From positions 1 to 17,985 of the forward strand of contig DATIVK010000117.1 of NCBI GenBank assembly GCA_035465955.1: a stretch of DNA of 17,985 bases. Reading direction: 5' to 3'. Every line of letters starts with the position of its first letter. The stretch's first letter is position 1. The notes beneath the pieces are model-generated. The model was not told the origin of the DNA and made no database searches. It was given only the letters and a program-made list of their open reading frames with translations. Source of the DNA: DATIVK01 sp035465955. Lineage in GTDB: Bacteria > Myxococcota > Myxococcia > Myxococcales > Anaeromyxobacteraceae. The translations under genes and the position numbers were made by a program. This document shows positions 12,724 to 17,985 of this stretch, in pieces.

Positions 12724-14931
12724 ATGCAGCGCGCCTACCGCGAAATCGTGAGGGATGCCGCGCGGTTGTCCGGGGCGCCCCTCGTCCAGATGGTCACGCG
12801 CACCGAGTGGCGCGGCCAGCCCCGGTGCACCACCGTGGCCGTCGAGGGGGCGTTCCTCGCCGCGAGGCCCGCACGCGACTCCGTCGAGAAGCTCCTGGCG
12901 GCTTTGCCGGGCTTCACGCTCGAGGATCCCCTGCTCGAGCCGCGGGCGAGCGCCACCCGGAAGATCGGCCGGTGCGAGCCTGCGCTGGCCGCGCTCCTGC
13001 CGCCCGCCGCCGAGCGGCTCGGCTGGCGGTCGGCGGCGTTTCGCCTCCCGGCGGCGGCGCGTGACGTCGCCCTGCTGCGGTTCGTCCTGCCCGGCCCGAT
13101 CCGCGCCACCGGGATACGCAGCCTCGAGGCGGTCGTGCGGCTCGCCGCGTCGCGGCTCGAGGCCGAGGACTGGCGCCGCGTCGCGGTCGGCCAGAGCGCC
13201 GCCTACCGCGCGTTCATGGAGCACGCGGGCGAGGCCATCTTCGTGGTCGACCCCGTCACCGGCCGCATCCTCGACGGGAACGCGACCCTCCTCGCGCTCA
13301 CGGGGCGCCGGGATCGGGACCTGAGGCGGCTCACGGTGGACCGCATCGTGGCCCACCCGTCGCACCCGGGCCCCGCGCTGCTCGCGTGGCTCGGCTCGGC
13401 GGCGGTGGTCCGTGACTCCGACGCCCAGCTCGTCCGCTGGCGCGGCGAGCCCGTCCCGGTCGCCCTCACCTCCGCCCGCATCGAGCTCCCCGATCGCCCC
13501 GTCCTGCACGTCATCGCCCACGACCAGACGAGGGAGCGGCGGGCCGTCGACGGCCTCCGTGACGCGAAGGACACGCTCACCGCCCTGACGCTCTCGGGGG
13601 CGCGCCTCATGGAGCTCCAGGAGGAGGACGCGATCATCGCGACGCTGGCCCGCGACCTCTCCCGCCTGGGGCTGCACGTCGGGATCCTGGGCGAGGTCCC
13701 CGGCGATCGCGACGCCGGGCGCCGGTTCAGGTGGCGCTTCCACAGCTTCCCGGCGGAGCTGATGCGCTCGGTGGAGGAGATCCTCGGGTTCTCCCTCGCG
13801 GACCTCACGATCGATCCGGAGGAGGCGCCGCTGATCAAGCGGGTCCTCGACGAGGGGCTCACCATCGCGACCGACAAGGCGCGCGCGCCCGTCCACGACC
13901 TGCTGGGCGGCAAGCAGCCGGAGCAGGCTCGGGCCATCGGGCGCATCTTCGGCTACCGCCGCCTCGTCCTCGCGCCGCTGCGCGCGGCGGGCCGCTCGAA
14001 CGGCCTCCTCGCGGTGGCCGCGCCGCCGGGCCGCCGGAGCGACCCCCAGGCGATCGACGCGTTCGCGCTCCTCGCCTCGATCGCGCTCGAGAAGGCCCGG
14101 CTCTTCGGGGCCCTCAAGGAGGAGCGGGCGCACCTGGAGTACGAGGTCGATCGGCGGACCCGCGAGCTCCAGGCGGCCGTCCGGGCGCTGGAGGAGACCG
14201 ACCGGAAGAAGGACAACTTCCTGGCGAACATCTCGCACGAGCTGCGGACGCCACTGGTCACCGTGCTCGGCTACGCCGACCTGCTCCTCGGCGAGCGGCT
14301 CGGTCCCGTCCAGCCGCGCCAGCGCGCCGCGCTCTCGGTGGTCCTCTCTTCCGGCAAGCGGCTGCGGAGCTTCATCGACGAGCTGCTCGACTTCTCGCGC
14401 CACGAGCTGACCCGCGAGGCGCTGCGGATGGAGCCGTTCGATCTCCTCGACGTGCTGCAGCAGGCGGTCACCGGCTTCGCGCCGCGCTTCGCCGAGCGCC
14501 GGATCCGCCCCCGCATCCGGCTCGCGCACCCCCTCCCCCGCGCCTGGGGCGACCGCGGGCGGGTCCTGCAGGTCCTCCAGAACCTGCTCTCCAACGCGGA
14601 GCGCTTCACCCCGGAGGGGGGCTCTATCCGGCTCGCCGCCGCGAGGGCGCCCGGCGGCTGGCTCTCGGTGGCGGTCGCGGATCGCGGCCCCGGGATCTCC
14701 CAGGAGCACATCGACCTGATCTTCGATCGCCTCTACCAGGTCGGGGACGCCACGCCGGCCGGCCGGCCCGGCGGCTCGCTCGGGCTGGGGCTGGCCATCG
14801 TGAAGGCGATCGTCGACGCGCACGGCGGGACCGTCTCGGTCCGCTCGCACGTCGGCCGTGGGGCGTCGTTCCGCTTCACCCTCCCGTCGGAGGAGCGGGC
14901 CGACCTGCTCGCGCCGGAGCGTCCGCGCTAG
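12724..14931 (+). CDS. Soluble PAS/GAF sensor histidine kinase
   Basis: 735 residues with no membrane helix, so a cytosolic sensor. The order is: an N-terminal region of about 155 residues resembling a degenerate GAF-like domain; a PAS domain (about 160-275, starting AFMEHAGEAIFVVDPVTG); a GAF-type domain (about 285-455); a coiled-coil linker (about 455-495); a HisKA dimerisation domain with phospho-acceptor H505 in NISHELRTP; and an HATPase with N box N620-N624, G1 box D653-x-G-x-G, F box IFDRLY, and G2 box GLGLAIV (about 686-692). All residues needed for autokinase activity are present. The start is weakly supported: no strong Shine-Dalgarno, but no better in-frame start upstream. No response regulator is in the window, so its partner must be elsewhere. 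Its 3' end overlaps the convergent Mrp gene by four bases. Confidence 0.94.
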   Translation: MQRAYREIVRDAARLSGAPLVQMVTRTEWRGQPRCTTVAVEGAFLAARPARDSVEKLLAALPGFTLEDPLLEPRASATRKIGRCEPALAALLPPAAERLGWRSAAFRLPAAARDVALLRFVLPGPIRATGIRSLEAVVRLAASRLEAEDWRRVAVGQSAAYRAFMEHAGEAIFVVDPVTGRILDGNATLLALTGRRDRDLRRLTVDRIVAHPSHPGPALLAWLGSAAVVRDSDAQLVRWRGEPVPVALTSARIELPDRPVLHVIAHDQTRERRAVDGLRDAKDTLTALTLSGARLMELQEEDAIIATLARDLSRLGLHVGILGEVPGDRDAGRRFRWRFHSFPAELMRSVEEILGFSLADLTIDPEEAPLIKRVLDEGLTIATDKARAPVHDLLGGKQPEQARAIGRIFGYRRLVLAPLRAAGRSNGLLAVAAPPGRRSDPQAIDAFALLASIALEKARLFGALKEERAHLEYEVDRRTRELQAAVRALEETDRKKDNFLANISHELRTPLVTVLGYADLLLGERLGPVQPRQRAALSVVLSSGKRLRSFIDELLDFSRHELTREALRMEPFDLLDVLQQAVTGFAPRFAERRIRPRIRLAHPLPRAWGDRGRVLQVLQNLLSNAERFTPEGGSIRLAAARAPGGWLSVAVADRGPGISQEHIDLIFDRLYQVGDATPAGRPGGSLGLGLAIVKAIVDAHGGTVSVRSHVGRGASFRFTLPSEERADLLAPERPR

Positions 14932-16013
14932 CTCGGCGCCTGGGCGCCGATGACCGGGAGGCGCGGCGCCTTGAGCACCTGGGTGCTGACCGCCCCCGCC
15001 ACGTTCCGCGCCACCGCCAGGAAGGCCTGCGCCTGCGGGCTGTCGGGCTGGCCGGCGACCACCGGGACCCCCTGATCGCCGCCCTGGCGGATCGCGAGGT
15101 CGATCGGGATCTCGCCGAGGAAGCGGATCCCCATCTTCTCGGCCGCGGTGCGCGCCCCGCCGTGGTCGAAGATCGCCGTCTCCTGCCGGCAGTGCGGGCA
15201 GACGAAGGAGGACATGTTCTCGACGAGCCCGAGGATCGGGATCGAGACCTTGTCGAACATCAGCTTGGCCCGGATCACGTCCGCGAGCGCCACGTCCTGG
15301 GGGGTGGAGACCAGGACCACCCCGGCCGCCTTGACGTTCTGGGCGAGGGAGAGCGGCACGTCGCCGGTGCCCGGCGGGAGGTCGAGGACGAGGTAGTCGA
15401 GCTCGCCCCACTCCACGTCCCGCAGGAGCTGGATCAGCGCGCCGGTGACCATCGGGCCGCGCCAGATGAGCGGCTGCTCCGGGTCGACCAGGAAGCCGAT
15501 CGACATGACCGAGAGGCCGTGCGCATGGAGCGGCTGGAGCCGCTGGCCGTCGGCGGAGGTCGGGCGGTCGGTCACGCCGGTCAGGATCGGGACGGACGGG
15601 CCGTAGACGTCGGCGTCCAGGATGCCGACGCGGGCCCCCGTCCGCGAGAGCGCGACCGCGACGTTGATGGCGACGGTGCTCTTCCCGACGCCGCCCTTCC
15701 CCGCCCCGACGAGGATGATGTTCTTCACGCCGGGCGTGAGCTGCGACTGCGCGACGCCCGGGGCGCTGCGGACCTTCGCGCCGAAGGTGACGTCGACGGC
15801 GGTGGCGCCGGCCGCGCGGAGGGCCCCTTCGACGTCCTTGCGGATCGTCTCGCGCAGCGGGCACGCGGGGGTCGTCAGCTCCACCGTGACCTTCACGGCG
15901 CCGCCGCTGACGGCGAGGTCCTTCACCATGCCGAGCGTGACCAGATCGCGGCCGAGCTCGGGATCCTTCACCTTCTTGAGCGCCTCGAGGGCGGAGTCTT
16001 TGTCGATCGCCAT
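14928..16013 (-). CDS. apbC: Mrp/ApbC/NBP35-family Fe-S cluster carrier ATPase
   Basis: 361 residues from ATG 16013. An N-terminal MIP18/DUF59 domain (about 5-85, with the TTPACPL segment at 48-54) is followed by a P-loop ATPase with deviant Walker A GAGKGGVGKST (103-113), DADVYGPS (133-140) and LDLPPGTGD (210-218). The CPHC motif (272-275) provides the cysteines that hold a bridging [4Fe-4S] cluster in the homodimer. Family length and motif order are complete. Its role is to accept Fe-S clusters from the assembly machinery and pass them to client proteins in the cytosol. It is transcribed alone, divergent from corA, with a promoter that leaves almost no leader. The stop overlaps that of the histidine kinase in a CTAG. 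Assignment is very secure; clients are unknown. Confidence 0.97.
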   Translation of the reverse strand: MAIDKDSALEALKKVKDPELGRDLVTLGMVKDLAVSGGAVKVTVELTTPACPLRETIRKDVEGALRAAGATAVDVTFGAKVRSAPGVAQSQLTPGVKNIILVGAGKGGVGKSTVAINVAVALSRTGARVGILDADVYGPSVPILTGVTDRPTSADGQRLQPLHAHGLSVMSIGFLVDPEQPLIWRGPMVTGALIQLLRDVEWGELDYLVLDLPPGTGDVPLSLAQNVKAAGVVLVSTPQDVALADVIRAKLMFDKVSIPILGLVENMSSFVCPHCRQETAIFDHGGARTAAEKMGIRFLGEIPIDLAIRQGGDQGVPVVAGQPDSPQAQAFLAVARNVAGAVSTQVLKAPRLPVIGAQAPS

Positions 16014-16023
16014 GTGCGCGGTG

Positions 16024-16052
16024 TTTATAGCGGGGCCGCCGCCCTGCGACAA
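16024..16052 (-). promoter_or_regulatory. Promoter of apbC, near-leaderless
   Basis: TTGTCG (16052-16047) and TATAAA (16029-16024) are exactly 17 bases apart on the minus strand. Ten bases follow to the ATG at 16013, without a ribosome-binding site. TATAAA stands out in this GC-rich DNA. Confidence 0.65.
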
Positions 16053-16077
16053 CGCCCACGCCGCGGTCTGGTAGGCT

Positions 16078-16099
16078 CGTCGAATCAGGGGGTTCGACG
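16078..16099 (+). promoter_or_regulatory. Hairpin enclosing the corA ribosome-binding site
   Basis: CGTCGAA (16078-16084) and TTCGACG (16093-16099) are perfect seven-base complements. The eight-base loop contains the AGGGGG Shine-Dalgarno (16087-16092), and the stem ends two bases before the corA ATG. In RNA it would present or hide the ribosome-binding site; in DNA it could be an operator. A TAGGCT at 16072-16077 is a candidate -10 box; if it is used, only part of the left arm would be transcribed. Confidence 0.45.
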
Positions 16100-16101
16100 G
16101 C

Positions 16102-17040
16102 ATGAGGGTCTTGCGGCTCGAGGGCGGCCGGGTGCTGACGGGGGGCCGGGAGCTGGCCGGCCCCGGCGCGCCGATCTGGATCGATCTCGCGCCTGCGGAG
16201 GACGACATCGCCTTCCTCGGCGCGCGCTTCGGGTTCCACCCGCTGGCGCTGGAGGACTGCGTCCACGAGGGGCAGCGGGTGAAGTTCGAGCAGTACCCCG
16301 ACCACCTCTTCACGGTGGTGCACCGCCTCTACCCCGCGCCGGACGAGAGCGGGATCCAGTCCAGCGAGCTGCACGCCTTCCTGACGGGCGAAGCCCTCGT
16401 CACCGTCCACCAGCCGCCCATCGCCCAGCTGGACGAGGTCTTCGCGCGCTGCGAGCGCGACCCGGCGCTCCTCGCCCGGGGCCCCGACTTCGCGCTCTAC
16501 CTCATCCACGACGCGATCACCGACGTCCACTTCGCGGTGGTGGACGCGCTGACCCAGGAGGTCGAGGAGCTGACCGAGGAGGCGCTCGGGACGATGGACC
16601 TCCAGTCCGATCTCCTCGAGCGGATCGTGGAGGCCCGCCGCGCGCACGCCCTCCTCCGCCGCCGGCTCGCCCCCCAGCGCGAGGTCTACGCGTCGCTCGC
16701 GCGGCCGGGCCAGGCCGTCGTGAGGGACGGCACGGCGCTCTACTTCCGCGACGTCACCGACCACGTCGTGCGGCTCACGGAGGAGATCGACGGGGGCCGG
16801 GACCTGGTCTCCTCCGCGATGGAGGTCCACCTCTCCCGCGCCAACGTCCGGCTCGCCTCGGTGACGACCCGGCTGACGCTCGTCGCCACCGTCTTCCTCC
16901 CGCTCAACTTCCTCGCCGGCTTCTTCGGGATGAACCTGGAGATCCTCCCGCCGCCGGTCGCGATCCCCCTGGTCCTCGGCGCGATGGTGCTGCTGCCGAC
17001 CGGGCTCCTCTGGTTCCTCCGGCGCCGCCGCCTGACCTGA
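16102..17040 (+). CDS. corA: CorA-type divalent cation transporter
   Basis: 312 residues from ATG 16102, with AGGGGG nine bases upstream. The chain has a cytosolic N-terminal alpha/beta domain (about 1-150), a long helical stalk (about 150-255) and two C-terminal membrane helices (about 256-275 and 285-305). The signature GMN (276-278) closes the first helix, and the expected basic cluster RRRR stands at the C-terminus. CorA forms a pentamer in the inner membrane and carries Mg2+ (also Co2+ or Ni2+); the GMN loop is the selectivity filter. Here the preceding residue is Phe rather than the usual Tyr (YGMN to FGMN), and the periplasmic loop ILPPPV is short without the common acidic residues. 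It is divergent from apbC. Ion preference is uncertain. Confidence 0.95.
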   Translation: MRVLRLEGGRVLTGGRELAGPGAPIWIDLAPAEDDIAFLGARFGFHPLALEDCVHEGQRVKFEQYPDHLFTVVHRLYPAPDESGIQSSELHAFLTGEALVTVHQPPIAQLDEVFARCERDPALLARGPDFALYLIHDAITDVHFAVVDALTQEVEELTEEALGTMDLQSDLLERIVEARRAHALLRRRLAPQREVYASLARPGQAVVRDGTALYFRDVTDHVVRLTEEIDGGRDLVSSAMEVHLSRANVRLASVTTRLTLVATVFLPLNFLAGFFGMNLEILPPPVAIPLVLGAMVLLPTGLLWFLRRRRLT

Positions 17041-17046
17041 TCGCCC

Positions 17047-17069
17047 GACGGCGCCCGAAGGCGGGCGTC
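17047..17069. terminator. Bidirectional hairpin between corA and the cNMP-binding gene
   Basis: GACG-g-CGCC (17047-17055) pairs with GGCG-gg-CGTC (17060-17069) around a CGAA loop, giving eight G-C-rich pairs with a small internal loop. It fills the 27-base gap between the two convergent stops and touches the downstream stop codon. It lacks a T tract on either side. Confidence 0.5.
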
Positions 17070-17985
17070 AGGTCAGGACGAGCCCCTCGTCCGTCCACTC
17101 GGCGTGCCCCGAGAGGATCGCGTCGAGGTTCTCCGTCCGCTCCGACGACAGATCGCTCACCAGCTCGAGGATCTGCGGGTACGCGACGACCAGCTCGTCG
17201 AAGGTCTTGCGCGGCAGGCGCAGCAGCGTCCCCGGCCGCTTCACCACGATCGAGGCCGTCGCCGGGATCTTCCGCAGGCAGCTCATCTCGCCGAAGAGAT
17301 CCCCCTCGCGAAGCTGGCTGACGATGACGTCCTTGCCCATCTGGCGCTTCAGGACGTCGACCGCCCCCTCGAGGATCACGTAGAGGCCGTCGGACGGCTC
17401 CCCCTCGTGGATGATCCGCTCGCCGGCCCGGGTCTCGCGGGCGACGAACTTCGACATGATGAGCTTCCGCTCTCCGGTCGGGAACGGGCGGAAGACCGCG
17501 CTCGTCGCGAGGGCGTTGGCCAGCAGCCGCTGCCGGTAGAAGCGCCGGATCGACTGGGCCAACTGGGGGTGCTGGCGAGCGATGGAGACCAGCACCTCCG
17601 GCCGGAACTCGAGGACCTCGGCCGGGGCGTCGGCCGTGACGCTGGCCGCGCGGGGGGCGCCCGAGAGCAGCGCCATCTCCCCGAAGAAGTCCCCTTCCCC
17701 GAGCCGCGCGAGCAGGATCGGCTCCCCGCGCTCGTCACGCTTCGACACCGAGAAGCGGCCGCTCGCGACGACGAAGAAGCTGTTGCCGCTCTCGCCCTCG
17801 CGCAGGATCGCCTCTCCCTGCGCGACCCGGTGCAGCACCATCCCCTGCATGAGCGCCATGAAGGCGTCCCGTCCCAGGTCCGAGAAGATCGGGATCGTCG
17901 GCAACCCCGCGGGGCGGCCGGCGGGACGCGGAGGAGGCGCAGGCGGCCTCGCCGGCGCGGCGGGCGGGACCGGCCGGGCGGCAGG
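17068..17985 (-). CDS. Protein with tandem cyclic-nucleotide-binding domains (5' end outside window)
   Basis: The minus-strand frame stays open to the window edge, giving at least 305 residues without a start. The visible N-terminal part is a Pro/Ala/Arg linker (PAARPVPPAAPARPP), so another domain probably precedes it outside the window; a TTG at 17904 is an internal codon rather than a start. Two Crp-type cNMP-binding beta-rolls follow. The first contains FGEMALLSGAPRAASV, a phosphate-binding cassette with the expected Glu and Arg. The second has FGEMSCLRKIPATASIVV, which keeps Glu but lacks the Arg, so it may not bind cyclic nucleotide. No DNA-binding helix-turn-helix follows the second domain, so this is not a Crp-like regulator; it may be a cytosolic scaffold or effector. 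It converges on corA. Confidence 0.92.
   Translation of the reverse strand, partial: PAARPVPPAAPARPPAPPPRPAGRPAGLPTIPIFSDLGRDAFMALMQGMVLHRVAQGEAILREGESGNSFFVVASGRFSVSKRDERGEPILLARLGEGDFFGEMALLSGAPRAASVTADAPAEVLEFRPEVLVSIARQHPQLAQSIRRFYRQRLLANALATSAVFRPFPTGERKLIMSKFVARETRAGERIIHEGEPSDGLYVILEGAVDVLKRQMGKDVIVSQLREGDLFGEMSCLRKIPATASIVVKRPGTLLRLPRKTFDELVVAYPQILELVSDLSSERTENLDAILSGHAEWTDEGLVLT

Noticed and set aside
12529..16830. Minus-strand open frame of more than 1400 codons across the histidine kinase, apbC and corA
   Set aside because: It is antisense or out of frame to three recognisable genes, and its translation is Arg/Glu/Gly/Pro-rich low complexity.
13731..17321. Plus-strand open frame of about 1200 codons over the same region
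   Set aside because: It runs through the kinase in the wrong frame and antisense to apbC, with Arg/Pro-rich composition and no domain.

Overview
This is a compact, very GC-rich bacterial window with strong G/C preference at third codon positions, mostly short intergenic gaps and convergent gene pairs. The Ala/Arg/Pro-rich proteins, the lipoproteins, the cytosolic PAS/GAF histidine kinase and the cyclic-nucleotide-binding protein with a Pro/Ala linker suggest a Gram-negative soil-type organism. Myxococcota or a neighbouring high-GC phylum fits best, but this is inferred from style, not from a marker gene. I see no rRNA, tRNA, CRISPR array, insertion sequence or phage gene.

Left part (1-6170), ion and solute transport. 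A partial OPT-family transporter (minus strand, running off the left edge) diverges from a CLC-type antiporter. The CLC leader contains a well-formed fluoride (crcB-motif) riboswitch. One pseudoknot strand of the aptamer can pair instead with the Shine-Dalgarno sequence, giving a readable translational switch. The CLC protein has CLC-F-like substitutions (GMEG in place of GREG, no GSGIP motif, a Met in that segment, no inner-gate Glu) and carries two C-terminal CBS domains. A second, more conventional CLC with CBS domains converges on it. That second gene is divergent from a MarR regulator, and a MarR-type palindrome in the shared control region overlaps the CLC -35 element.

Middle part (6170-11890), mostly accessory and poorly characterised genes. 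It holds a 69-aa Cys-rich lipoprotein, a 430-aa lipoprotein with a barrel-like C-terminal half, and an alpha/beta hydrolase. These are followed by a probable small operon (99-aa exported protein, 68-aa single-span membrane protein, 74-aa thioredoxin-like protein) and an orphan 342-aa exported protein. Two stretches of 330-365 bases hold no convincing gene.

Right part (11891-17985), regulation and housekeeping. It contains a Cys-containing MerR regulator, a soluble PAS/GAF hybrid-sensing histidine kinase without a linked response regulator, the Mrp/ApbC Fe-S carrier ATPase (its stop codon overlaps the kinase stop within one CTAG), a CorA-type divalent-cation transporter, and a double cyclic-nucleotide-binding-domain protein running off the right edge. 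Four genes (OPT, the 99-aa protein, MerR, Mrp) have a readable -35/-10 promoter ending only 7-10 bases before the start codon and no Shine-Dalgarno sequence, which suggests leaderless transcripts.
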